Assembly (NCBI GenBank): GCA_934647235.1
Contig: CAKUFG010000031.1
Location: 1-27,035 of the forward strand
Source: an uncultured Clostridia bacterium
Lineage (GTDB): Bacteria; Bacillota; Clostridia; Christensenellales; Aristaeellaceae
Direction: 5' to 3'
Length of the DNA: 27,035 nt
Of this stretch, positions 1 to 6,487 are shown in pieces. The translations under genes were made by a program, and so were the position numbers. How positions within the stretch are numbered: the stretch's first letter is position 1; each line of letters opens with the position of its first letter. The notes below the pieces were generated by a model, which saw only the letters and a program-made list of their open reading frames with translations, was not told the origin of the DNA and made no database searches.

Positions 1-112
1 GCTCAATGAGGCAACGAGTATTTGAGCAATACCTTGCTCAAATACGACTATGCCGAATTGCGGACAAGGTGTCGAGCCGCAGCGAGACGGATGAGAGGGA
101 ATGCAGCACGTT
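1..112 (+). repeat. Dispersed hairpin repeat, family A, copy 1
   Basis: The same roughly 108-base unit is found again at 12324-12432 and 26877-26983 in the opposite orientation. It holds a perfect 12-bp hairpin (arm GTATTTGAGCAA at 18-29, partner TTGCTCAAATAC at 34-45, 4-base loop) followed by a conserved stretch reading ATGCCGAATTGCGGACAAGG and a GACGGATGAG motif. The third copy has GAACAA/TTGTTC where this one has GAGCAA/TTGCTC, a paired change that keeps the stem. Open frames through the unit translate the repeat and are not genes. The bases from 113 to 227 hold a further small hairpin (CTTCTCCT/AGGAGAAG, near 144-161) that recurs near 12895, and no gene. Confidence 0.85.
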
Positions 113-227
113 GCGTATGCTGGAAATGGCGGCCAACCAAAGCCTTCTCCTCAAGGAGAAGCCTTTTGGTGGCCGTTCTATCCAACTATTGCGAGCTGTC
201 ACGCATGATTTATATGTCCAACAAATG

Positions 228-441
228 CCCCTGCGGCACGCCGATGCAATCGGCGCGGGCTGGTGCAGCCAGACCATAGGGGAAAAAGGCAGAAACGCAC
301 GGATGGAGCTTGCTCCAGGCCGGGCGGTTCAAGTTTTTCCCTGCCGCAGAGGGATGACCAGGGATACACCCAATTTAACCCAATAGGCTTTCATGGCCAC
401 AACGCAGGTTCTTTGGTACTTTCTTGGCTCAAGAAAGTACC
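228..441 (+). repeat. Structured multi-stem repeat, family S, copy 1
   Basis: Long-range arms CCCCTGCGGCA (228-238) and TGCCGCAGAGGG (342-353) enclose three small hairpins: CGCCGAT/ATCGGCG (239-255, loop GCA), CTGGT/GCCAG (260-272) and TGGAG-CTTG-CTCCA (304-317). A terminal 12-bp hairpin GGTACTTTCTTG/CAAGAAAGTACC (415-441, loop GCT) follows, then a pyrimidine-rich tract. Copies are at 12973-13203 (+), 8627-8937 (-) and, truncated, 26553-26660 (-). The stems are kept although their bases differ. It lies 72 bases before the first tail gene and in the same direction. From 442 to 513 there is only the C/T-rich tract and the Shine-Dalgarno sequence of the next gene; no sigma-A promoter is visible. 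Confidence 0.8.
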
Positions 442-513
442 GTCTCCCCTCGTTTCTCCCCCGTAACCCCCGTCCCCCTGTTCCCCCCTTCCCCTACAGA
501 AAGGAGTCATCCC

Positions 514-873
514 ATGCCTGATCTTACCCCGCAGCTGCGCAAGCTGCTGCAAGCGATCATCCCCTGTGCGCAGGGGCAGTATCCCGCGCAGGAGGCGGCG
601 TTTCCCTGCGCGGTGATATACGAAAGCGGCAACGCCGTGCAGGCGCGCTGCGACGGCCGCGCCCATCTGCACGCGCTTGAATATACCGTTGAAATCTGGG
701 CCTTTTCTCTGGGCGAAGCCCACGCCCTGTCCGTGCGCGCGGACGAAGCCCTGGCAAGCCTGGGACTGAGCCGCAGCGCCTGCACCGACCTGTACGATGA
801 AGACCTGCGCGTCCATCGCCGCGTGATGCGCTACCGCGCGCTGTGCGATGAAAGCGGCGTGCTGACCCAGTAA
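514..873 (+). CDS. Phage tail completion/terminator protein (DUF3168-like)
   Basis: This 119-residue protein resembles the small tail completion proteins of siphophages, which cap the head-proximal end of the tail tube. Seen in the sequence are an N-terminal helical region, a segment with AFPCAVIYES and EYTVEIWAF (the pattern of alternating strands typical of these proteins) and the C-terminal DLYDEDLRVHRRVMRYR, close to the usual 'D-YEDDT-IYHK-MRF' ending. The ATG at 514 is chosen because AGAAAGGAG precedes it at the right distance; the frame is open further upstream but only through C-rich repeat sequence. It is the first gene of a tail operon and is followed by the tube gene 20 bases later. 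No head, portal or terminase gene precedes it in the window. The family is inferred from position and pattern, not from a search. Confidence 0.7.
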   Translation: MPDLTPQLRKLLQAIIPCAQGQYPAQEAAFPCAVIYESGNAVQARCDGRAHLHALEYTVEIWAFSLGEAHALSVRADEALASLGLSRSACTDLYDEDLRVHRRVMRYRALCDESGVLTQ

Positions 874-893
874 CAATAAAAGGAGGAATTTTT

Positions 894-1307
894 ATGGCCA
901 CCAAAAGCCTTGGCACCACCTTTGCCTTTACGCCCGCAGGCGGCTCGGCCGCCAAAATCGGCCAGCTCTCCGCCATCAGCGAGCTTAACTGCGACAGCGA
1001 GCTGATCGACGTGACCACCCTGAGCGAGCAGAGCGGCTGCCGCCGGTTTATCCAGGGCGCGCGCGACGCGGGCGAAATCCGCCTGACGGGCTTCCATCTG
1101 AAAACCGACGCGGGTCAGGCCGCCCTGCGCTCCGCCTATGAAAGCGGCAAGGCAGGCACGGCGCGCATCGATTTTCCCGACGGCGCGGCCTATACCTTTC
1201 CCGCCCTGGTCAAAAGCTGCTCGCTGGGCGCGGCGCAGGTGGACGGCGCAATCGGCTTTGGCTGTGTGCTGCGCGTGAACGGCGCGGTGGAAAGCGTGAC
1301 CGCCTGA
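894..1307 (+). CDS. Phage major tail tube protein
   Basis: A 137-residue protein with the layout of a non-contractile tail tube subunit: short N-terminal arm, motif FAFTPAGGSAAKIGQL, then the 'IDVTTLSEQSGCRRFIQG' segment typical of tube proteins (D-T-L-x-D/E-x-x-x-x-F), and a C-terminal beta-rich part ending in GCVLRVNGAVESV. Known members stack as hexameric rings around the tape measure. AAAAGGAGG lies 8 bases before the ATG at 894, one of the strongest ribosome sites in this operon, in keeping with a product needed in many copies. The stop overlaps the next start by one base (TGATG). No tail sheath gene is present, so a non-contractile tail is indicated. Confidence 0.8.
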   Translation: MATKSLGTTFAFTPAGGSAAKIGQLSAISELNCDSELIDVTTLSEQSGCRRFIQGARDAGEIRLTGFHLKTDAGQAALRSAYESGKAGTARIDFPDGAAYTFPALVKSCSLGAAQVDGAIGFGCVLRVNGAVESVTA

Positions 1308-1816
1308 TGCCTGTCTATGTGGAGATTGCAGGCCGCGCCTACCCCCTGCGCTTTACGCTGCGCGGGGCGCTGCGGCTGCTGGAGCTGACGGGCCAGACGC
1401 CCATGGAGCTGCTGACCCCCGGCCTTCGCAATACCGCGCTGCTGCTCTACGCCGCGCTGTGCGACGGCTGCCCGCACGTTACCCTGTCCCAGGCCGCCGC
1501 GCTGTGCGCTGCCGCCGCCAAGGAGCGAGACACGCTGTCCCGCCTGCTCAGCGCCCTGGCGCTGGCGCTGTCCGAGAGCGGGTTGGATCAGGCCCGGCTG
1601 GATCGGGATACCCTGCGCCGCCTGCTGCGCGCCGCCCGGCGCGCGGGCTATCCGCAGCCGCTTGCGCTGCTGGACGCTACCTATTGCGAGCTGTGCGAGG
1701 CGCTGGAGGACTTTCTGGGCCGCTGCAGCACGGCTCCTGCTGTCCCCATGACCGATCGCCAGATGCAGGGCGTGATGCGCGCCCTGGCGGAAAGGAGCAA
1801 GCATGACCACCCTTGA
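1307..1816 (+). CDS. Tail assembly chaperone-like protein
   Basis: A 169-residue alanine- and leucine-rich helical protein that starts inside the stop codon of the tube gene and sits exactly where siphophages place the tail assembly chaperone, between tube and tape measure. The start (MPVYVEIAGRAYPLRFTLRG, then ALRLLELTGQTPMELL) matches the common pattern of such proteins: a short beta hairpin followed by helices beginning with a 'G-L--LE-L' stretch. Known chaperones bind the tape measure and prime tube polymerisation. Many are made in two lengths by a programmed frameshift; no clear slippery heptamer was found here, and the following gene has its own start and ribosome site. The 3' end overlaps the next gene by 14 bases. 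Sequence similarity is weak, so the call rests mainly on order. Confidence 0.65.
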   Translation: MPVYVEIAGRAYPLRFTLRGALRLLELTGQTPMELLTPGLRNTALLLYAALCDGCPHVTLSQAAALCAAAAKERDTLSRLLSALALALSESGLDQARLDRDTLRRLLRAARRAGYPQPLALLDATYCELCEALEDFLGRCSTAPAVPMTDRQMQGVMRALAERSKHDHP

Positions 1817-2222
1817 TACGCTGTGCGTCCGCCTGGAAGCGGAGGCCGGCAGTTTGTTTCAGGATCTGGATACGCTGGAAGACCGTCTGACCGCCCTGCG
1901 CGGGCAGAGCGGCCAGCGCGTTTCCCTGCCGGCCGAGCTGGAAATGCGCCTGAGCGTCACCGCCGACGAGGCCATCGCCGGCGCGCTGCGCGGGGCGGGC
2001 GATACGCTGTCCGCCGCCGTGCAGGGGCACGATGTGCAGCTGGGCGGCGCGCTGGCCGAGGCGCAGCAAGCCATGGCCGCCGCGCTGCAAAGCGCGGTCA
2101 ATAAGCTCAGCGCGTCCCTGAACGTGACCGTGCCCGTGTATATTGACAGCACGCGCGTAGCCAACGCCGTCGTCAATCAGGTGCGCCGCCGGTTGGTATC
2201 CGGCGGGCGCAGCCTGGCTTAA
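1803..2222 (+). CDS. Short protein in tape measure position (mini tape measure?)
   Basis: In siphophage tail modules the gene after the chaperone encodes the tape measure, normally 600 to over 2000 residues. Here it encodes only 139. The product is helical and coiled-coil-like up to about residue 105 (LEAEAGSLFQDLDTLEDRLT; LGGALAEAQQAMAAALQSAV) and ends in VTVPVYIDSTRVANAVVNQV plus a basic tail, which resembles the conserved C-terminal end of Firmicutes tape measures ('V-LDG--VG--V-----R'). The start ATG at 1803 has GAAAGGAGC in front of it and overlaps the chaperone gene by 14 bases; the stop is followed 14 bases later by the next start. There is no internal stop or frame break, so it does not look like decay. 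Alternative: an unrelated accessory tail protein. The tape measure reading is inference. Confidence 0.5.
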   Translation: MTTLDTLCVRLEAEAGSLFQDLDTLEDRLTALRGQSGQRVSLPAELEMRLSVTADEAIAGALRGAGDTLSAAVQGHDVQLGGALAEAQQAMAAALQSAVNKLSASLNVTVPVYIDSTRVANAVVNQVRRRLVSGGRSLA

Positions 2223-2236
2223 AGGAGGGATGCGCA

Positions 2237-2593
2237 ATGGCGATGCTGACCTTAAACGGCGCCGCGCTGCCTGATCCCTCCGCCCTGAGCGTGGAATTGC
2301 AGGATGCGCTTTTATCCGCCCGGCGCACGCTGTCGGGCGCGGCCAGCGTGTCCCGCGCCGCCGTCAAGCGCCGCGTGCGCTGCTTTTGGGCGTATATGCC
2401 CGCGGCGCAGCTGGCCGCCATGCTCTCGGCCCTGGCGGGCAGCGCAGTAACGACGCTGTCCTATCCCGATCCGCTGACCGGCCAAAGCCGCGCCATGCAG
2501 GCCTATTGCGGCGAGCGCAGCGTGGGCCTTGCCCGGCAAAGCGGCGGCGAGACGGTGTGGACGGGCGTTGAAATCATCTTTATGGAGGCATGA
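2237..2593 (+). CDS. Distal-tail-position protein (DUF6711-like)
   Basis: A 118-residue protein that follows the tape measure position and overlaps the Tal gene by 4 bases (ATGA), the place of the distal tail (Dit) protein. Its pattern, LNGAALPDPSALSVELQDA near the start, a central RRVRCFWAYMPAAQLAAML, then TLSYPDPLTGQSRAMQAYCG and a final GGETVWTGVEIIFMEA, agrees with small Firmicutes phage tail proteins that I remember as DUF6711 ('L-ING--LP-P---SV', 'Y-DP-TG', 'G---W-GI-FNLIE'). Such proteins are thought to form the ring joining tube and tail tip. AAAGGAGGG precedes the ATG at 2237. The family name comes from memory; the structural role is taken from gene order. Confidence 0.6.
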   Translation: MAMLTLNGAALPDPSALSVELQDALLSARRTLSGAASVSRAAVKRRVRCFWAYMPAAQLAAMLSALAGSAVTTLSYPDPLTGQSRAMQAYCGERSVGLARQSGGETVWTGVEIIFMEA

Positions 2594-5499
2594 GCATGGA
2601 TTACCAAACCGCCATTTCAGCCGCCTGCCGCACGCTGACCGCGCGGGGAAGCCTGACGCTGACGACGGGCTATACCTACGCGCTGGCGGCAGACGATATC
2701 CTGTCCTTCCGGTTTGAGGAGGGCGTGCAGGGCGGCGATATGCTGCTGGGCGGCGCGGTGGGCGCGCATGGGCAGCTGACGCTGGCCAGCCCTGCGGGCG
2801 CATGGCTGCCGGGCGGCGGCAGGCTTGGCACACGCACGCTGAACGGCGCAATTGCAGCGCTGGAAATCGGCGTGCTGGCCGGGGATGAAACGCTGTATCA
2901 GCCCTGCGGACGCTTTATCGTCAGCCGCATTGAAAGCGGCGAGGGGCAGGACAGCGTTACCCTGTCGGGCTATGACGAGATGGTGCACACCCTGGCCGCG
3001 CCCTTTACCGATGGGCTGACCTATCCGCAGCCGCTCAGCGCAGTGCTTGCGCACATCCTGGCGCAGTGCGATCTGCCCTATGATACGCTGCCGGACTGCA
3101 ACGGCGCGGTGAGCATCCCCGCCCGCCCCGATTGGGGCGAGGGCTGCACGCTGCGCCGGGCGCTGGGCATGGCCGCAGGAGCGATGGGCTGCTTTGCGCG
3201 CGTCACCCCGCAGGGCAGGATTCGCCTGCAAAGCGTGTGGCCTGCCAGCTTCCGCGCGCTGGCGGCGGGCAAATGCCTGTCGATGTCGCTGTCAAGCCTG
3301 GACTTTGCGCTCAACCGCGTGCGCGCCGTCAATAGCGGCAATGAAGAAACGCCCCTGGCCGAGGCCGCGCTCAACGCTGCGCTGCCTGCCGGGGCCAGCA
3401 ATACCCTGGAGCTCCGCGATAACGCGCTGCTGCGCGCAGGAAGCGCCCAAAGCCTGACAAGCGGCCTTCTTGCCGCCCTGAGCGGCATGACGGTCACGCC
3501 CTTTGAAGCGGATATTCCGGGCGACCCGACGCTGGAAATCGGCCAGCGTCTGCGCATTACCGATCTGCGCGGCGCGGCGCACGACAGCTGCGTGTTTGCC
3601 CGCACGCTCAGCTTTGGCCAGGATTTTACGGTGTCCCTGTCCTGCGATCCGGATACCTCAGGTGTCAGCCTGCCCCGCGCGCTGGCCGGCAGCGGACTGC
3701 TCAGCTCCGCCGCGCTGGGCGACGGCGTGGTCACGGCGCGCAACCTGGCCGTGGGCGCGGTGGACGCGGAGGCCATCAGCGCGCGCAGCATCACGGCGGA
3801 TAAGCTCGCCCTGGGCACGCTGACGGGCGAGAGCGGGGTGTTTGGCAGCCTGTCGGCCGATCTGATCACGGCAGGCAAGCTCAGCGCCGACCGGCTGATC
3901 ATCGGCGGCTCGGAGTTTTCCATCGTGCGCGCGCTCAACCAGCTGGCGCAGTCGCTGGCGGAGGCCGACACCCGCATCGACGGCGGCGTGCTGGCCGACC
4001 GCACGATCAGCGCCGTCAAGGTAACGGATGATTTCGGCGCGGGACTGGAGCTGTCCAGCAACCAGGCCATCCTGATGCTGGCGGGCAAGCTGGACGGCAC
4101 CAACAGCCACCTGGAGCTGACCCAGGACGCCATCAACATGGTGGGCGGCGACGTCAACATCGCCACGGACTCGCTGCAGATTCGCGGCGTTGATGCAGGC
4201 GACGAGCGCATGATCCTGGATCAGGAGGGTCTGAGCGCCCCGCGCGTGGTGGTGAAGGATCACTTTTCCGCGCCCAACGCCGTGCTCAGGCACCTGACCT
4301 CCGACGCGCCCTGGCAGGGCGGCATTCAATCCACCCTGGACGCGCTGCCCCGCTGCCTTACCAAGCCCGTTACCGTCGTTGTGCCTGCCGGAACCTACCT
4401 GGAAAGCGTGGTCGTTGCGGGCTTCTGGGGCGAGGCGCTTACGCTTGCCTTCACGCCGGGCGTATACCTGCGCGGCACGGTGGAAATCCGCCACTGCGGC
4501 GAAATCACGCTGGAGGCGGCGGCCCTGGGCGATGCGTGCATATATCCGCCCGTTCCGCAGCCTGCCCTGTCCGCCCGCGCCGTGCAGCGGCTGACGCTCA
4601 GAAACCTGTATATATCGGGCTATCGCGGGCGCTCCGCCGCCGCCGACGGCAGCGCGTACTGCGTGCAGGCCCTGGGCTGCAATACGGTGATCGAGGGCTG
4701 CGGGCTGGAGTATTCCGGCAGCGCCTGCCTGTACGCGGCGGGCGGCACGGCCAGCATGCGCGCCTGCCTGGGCGGCTGCACAGGCGATAACCCCGCCACC
4801 AACGCCAACCTGGGCTATGCCGCCTGCGGCGCGCAGGGCGCGCACATCGCGCTGGAGGATATCTACCCCCTGGCCTTTATCGCCCATTACTGCGGCAGCG
4901 GCATGGCCACCTACCGTGTGGGCACAGGCTGCGTGGGCACGGCGGGCGGCATGAGCGAGCCGGGCAGCGCGCGGGTGACACGCACCTTCCTGCCCAGCTT
5001 CCACTGCACCTATTCGGGCAGCAGCCGCAAGGCGTATCCCGACAACAAGGTGATCTGGCAGGGCGTGTACGGCCAGTACCGCGCGGGCTATAACGATTTC
5101 CATATCGGCACGCTGTGGTTCAACGAGGCCTCGGCCGCGCTGGCGGGCAAGACCATCCACCAGGCCACGCTGAGCCTGCGCCGCTCCAACGGCGGCTCTT
5201 CCGCCGCGCGCAATGTGTATCTGGGCTCCGTAGCCCTGCGCCAGGCGGACTGGGACACCACCTATCGCCCGGCCTTTACCGCGCCCACAGCGCTGCCCGC
5301 CTATCCGGCCGGCCAGCTCAAGCGCGAATGCGAGGGCGTGTACGACGTCACCAGCCTGATGCCCGCCGTGCAGCAGGGCTACGGCATCGGCGTATACGAG
5401 CCCTGCGCGGCCTACAGCGGCAGCTACTCGCCGCACTACACCATGTTCTACGCCCTGGGCAGCGATTTTGTGCCCGTGCTGACCGTTGCCTACAGCTGA
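2590..5499 (+). CDS. Tail tip protein (Tal) with receptor-binding C-terminus
   Basis: At 969 residues this is the largest gene of the module and the probable tip and host-recognition protein. Residues 1-375 look like the Tal/gp27-like hub found after Dit in siphophages (LGTRTLNGAIAALEIGVLAG; FIVSRIESGEGQDSVTLSGY; later PGDPTLEIGQRLRITDLRG). From about 378 to 425 comes the repetitive linker usual in these proteins (ISARSITADKLALGTL, SADLITAGKLSADRLIIGG). About 570-790 looks like a right-handed beta-helix (VTVVVPAGTYLESVVVAGF, EIRHCGEITLEAAALGD, LRNLYISGYRG), and 795-969 is a separate beta-sandwich-like end that may bind a cell-surface sugar. No peptidoglycan hydrolase motif is seen. The chosen ATG at 2590 overlaps the previous stop; an in-frame ATG at 2596 is possible. 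Target is unknown. Confidence 0.75.
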   Translation: MSMDYQTAISAACRTLTARGSLTLTTGYTYALAADDILSFRFEEGVQGGDMLLGGAVGAHGQLTLASPAGAWLPGGGRLGTRTLNGAIAALEIGVLAGDETLYQPCGRFIVSRIESGEGQDSVTLSGYDEMVHTLAAPFTDGLTYPQPLSAVLAHILAQCDLPYDTLPDCNGAVSIPARPDWGEGCTLRRALGMAAGAMGCFARVTPQGRIRLQSVWPASFRALAAGKCLSMSLSSLDFALNRVRAVNSGNEETPLAEAALNAALPAGASNTLELRDNALLRAGSAQSLTSGLLAALSGMTVTPFEADIPGDPTLEIGQRLRITDLRGAAHDSCVFARTLSFGQDFTVSLSCDPDTSGVSLPRALAGSGLLSSAALGDGVVTARNLAVGAVDAEAISARSITADKLALGTLTGESGVFGSLSADLITAGKLSADRLIIGGSEFSIVRALNQLAQSLAEADTRIDGGVLADRTISAVKVTDDFGAGLELSSNQAILMLAGKLDGTNSHLELTQDAINMVGGDVNIATDSLQIRGVDAGDERMILDQEGLSAPRVVVKDHFSAPNAVLRHLTSDAPWQGGIQSTLDALPRCLTKPVTVVVPAGTYLESVVVAGFWGEALTLAFTPGVYLRGTVEIRHCGEITLEAAALGDACIYPPVPQPALSARAVQRLTLRNLYISGYRGRSAAADGSAYCVQALGCNTVIEGCGLEYSGSACLYAAGGTASMRACLGGCTGDNPATNANLGYAACGAQGAHIALEDIYPLAFIAHYCGSGMATYRVGTGCVGTAGGMSEPGSARVTRTFLPSFHCTYSGSSRKAYPDNKVIWQGVYGQYRAGYNDFHIGTLWFNEASAALAGKTIHQATLSLRRSNGGSSAARNVYLGSVALRQADWDTTYRPAFTAPTALPAYPAGQLKRECEGVYDVTSLMPAVQQGYGIGVYEPCAAYSGSYSPHYTMFYALGSDFVPVLTVAYS

Positions 5500-5512
5500 G
5501 CATAGGATAAAA

Positions 5513-5530
5513 CAGGGCGCGTGCGCCCTG
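5513..5530 (+). other. Perfect hairpin between tail tip and holin genes
   Basis: CAGGGCGC (5513-5520) and GCGCCCTG (5523-5530) form an 8-bp GC-rich stem with a two-base spacer. No T-run follows, so it is not a standard terminator. It sits 26 bases before the holin start and could damp read-through or protect the transcript; this is inference. Confidence 0.4.
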
Positions 5531-5556
5531 CTCAGGGTGGGAAAGGAGCTTTTAAT

Positions 5557-5970
5557 ATGAATCATTTTTTCAAGGGCCTTGCCGGCGCGCTCAGCGCGGT
5601 GGGGGCGTATCTTGTGTATCTGCTGGGCGGCTGGGATGCGGCGCTGACGGTGATGTTTGTGCTGATGGGGCTGGACTACGCCACAGGCCTGCTGACGGCC
5701 TTCATGGGCAAAAGTCCCAAGACGCAGGGCGGTGGCTTCCGCTCCTCGGTAGCCTTTATCGGCATCAGCAAAAAGCTGATGATGGTGGCCATCGTGATGC
5801 TGGCCACGGCGCTGGACCGCCTGACGGGCGACAGCAGTATCTGCCGCAGCGCGGCCATTGGCTTTTACGCGGCCAACGAGGGCTTATCCATCATGGAAAA
5901 CGCCGCCGCGCTGGGCGTGCCGCTGCCCAAGGCGCTCAGGGACGTAATGGAGCGCCTGGACGAAAAATAA
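5557..5970 (+). CDS. Phage holin (Phage_holin_4 / toxin-secretion type)
   Basis: A 137-residue membrane protein of the holin family that includes BhlA/TcdE-like holins, which make pores for lysis or release of large proteins. Visible are hydrophobic segments at about residues 5-25 and 27-50 (AALTVMFVLMGLDYATGLL, with the family's characteristic DY-TG), a third around 75-92 (LMMVAIVMLATALDRL) and a fourth near 100-120 ending in GFYAANEGLSIMENAAALG, the usual 'YI-NE-LSI-EN---LG' signature, with a charged C-terminus. The frame is open from 5521, but AAAGGAGC before the ATG at 5557 decides the start. No endolysin follows within the window: the operon ends in terminators. A holin without partner lysin may act with host autolysins. 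Confidence 0.85.
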   Translation: MNHFFKGLAGALSAVGAYLVYLLGGWDAALTVMFVLMGLDYATGLLTAFMGKSPKTQGGGFRSSVAFIGISKKLMMVAIVMLATALDRLTGDSSICRSAAIGFYAANEGLSIMENAAALGVPLPKALRDVMERLDEK

Positions 5971-5996
5971 GCCTTGAGCGCGCCTGAGCCGCGCTG

Positions 5997-6026
5997 CCGC
6001 CGCGAGCTGCCGTTCGCGGCGGTTTT
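5997..6026 (+). terminator. Intrinsic terminator 1 after the tail operon
   Basis: CCGCCGCGA (5997-6005) pairs with TCGCGGCGG (6014-6022) around an 8-base loop and is followed by TTTTCTGT. It lies 27 bases after the holin stop. Confidence 0.8.
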
Positions 6027-6035
6027 CTGTCGGAC

Positions 6036-6061
6036 GGCGGACATATCCGCCCTCTTTTTTT
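6036..6061 (+). terminator. Intrinsic terminator 2 after the tail operon
   Basis: GGCGGA (6036-6041) pairs with TCCGCC (6046-6051) around the loop CATA and is followed by CTC and seven T. It backs up the preceding terminator and cuts the tail operon off from the SOS-type regulatory unit. Confidence 0.75.
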
Positions 6062-6129
6062 ACGCAATCCGCAGCGCGGCCAGGCATTTGATGGATTTTC
6101 ACATCAAATCATGTTTTTTCGCACCGTTA

Positions 6130-6158
6130 TTGACAATCAAGCATAAAACGGCTATACT
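6130..6158 (+). promoter_or_regulatory. Sigma-A promoter of the phage regulator pair
   Basis: TTGACA (6130-6135), a 17-base spacer and TATACT (6153-6158) give a near-consensus sigma-A promoter, followed by a LexA box and the ribosome site AAAGGAGG of the HTH gene at 6209. The transcription start should be near 6165. Confidence 0.85.
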
Positions 6159-6175
6159 TGTTCTCGTCGTTAACG

Positions 6176-6189
6176 GGAACATATGTTCG
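6176..6189 (+). promoter_or_regulatory. LexA/DinR (SOS) operator
   Basis: The 14 bases GGAACATATGTTCG differ from the Gram-positive SOS box CGAACATATGTTCG only in the first base; GAACATATGTTC is a perfect palindrome. It lies about 11-25 bases past the expected transcription start of the promoter at 6130-6158, a position where bound LexA would block the polymerase. This implies that the two regulators downstream are switched on by DNA damage. The match is directly visible; LexA binding is inferred. Confidence 0.8.
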
Positions 6190-6208
6190 TATCAAAGGAG
6201 GCTGAAGT

Positions 6209-6487
6209 ATGAGCAAACGCACGATTATATACCGCAACGTGGCGGCGCGCATGGCGCTGCTGGGCATTAAAAAAAGCGAGCTGGCCAGGCTGCTGAACAT
6301 CAACTGCTCCACCCTGCAGGCAAAGCTGCGCGGGCAGTCGTCCTTCTCGCTGGACGAGGCCATTGAAATCAAGGATATTCTGCGCTCCGGCGCGGCGCTG
6401 GAGGACTTCTTCGCCCGCACCGAGGCGGACAGCCTGCCCCGGCCCAATCAGGAAAAAATCTATGCCAGCACCAAGACAACGGCCTGA
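6209..6487 (+). CDS. Small HTH (Xre/Cro-like) phage regulator
   Basis: A 92-residue protein with one helix-turn-helix of the Cro/XRE type at about residues 8-55: VAARMALLGIKKSELARLLN, then INCSTLQAKLRGQSSFSLDE and AIEIKDIL. This arrangement is typical of small phage-encoded repressors or activators (DUF739-like). The start at 6209 is set by AAAGGAGG at 6194-6201. It is transcribed from a strong promoter under a LexA box and overlaps the next gene by 26 bases, so the two are translated together. A Cro-like or anti-repressor role in turning on a tail operon after DNA damage is plausible. No integrase or CI-type repressor with an autocleavage domain is present in the window, so LexA itself seems to be the switch. 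Confidence 0.7.
   Translation: MSKRTIIYRNVAARMALLGIKKSELARLLNINCSTLQAKLRGQSSFSLDEAIEIKDILRSGAALEDFFARTEADSLPRPNQEKIYASTKTTA

Noticed and set aside
6..386. 126-codon open frame at the left edge and matching frames at 26753-26978
   Set aside because: They translate the family A repeat (shared IRLCRIAD and SSRSETDE phrases), lack ribosome sites and run through hairpins; not genes.
415..441. Terminal hairpin of repeat S as an intrinsic terminator
   Set aside because: The stem is perfect but C/T-rich sequence, not a T-run, follows in every copy, so a standard terminator is not supported.
1780..1816. Programmed frameshift joining the chaperone to the next gene
   Set aside because: The overlap is 14 bases but no slippery heptamer of the usual form is seen and the downstream gene has its own Shine-Dalgarno sequence and ATG.
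1823..2104. Arginine-rich alternative frame inside the short tape-measure-position gene
   Set aside because: No start signal and typical GC-driven arginine/alanine composition; the annotated frame has overlapping starts and stops with both neighbours.
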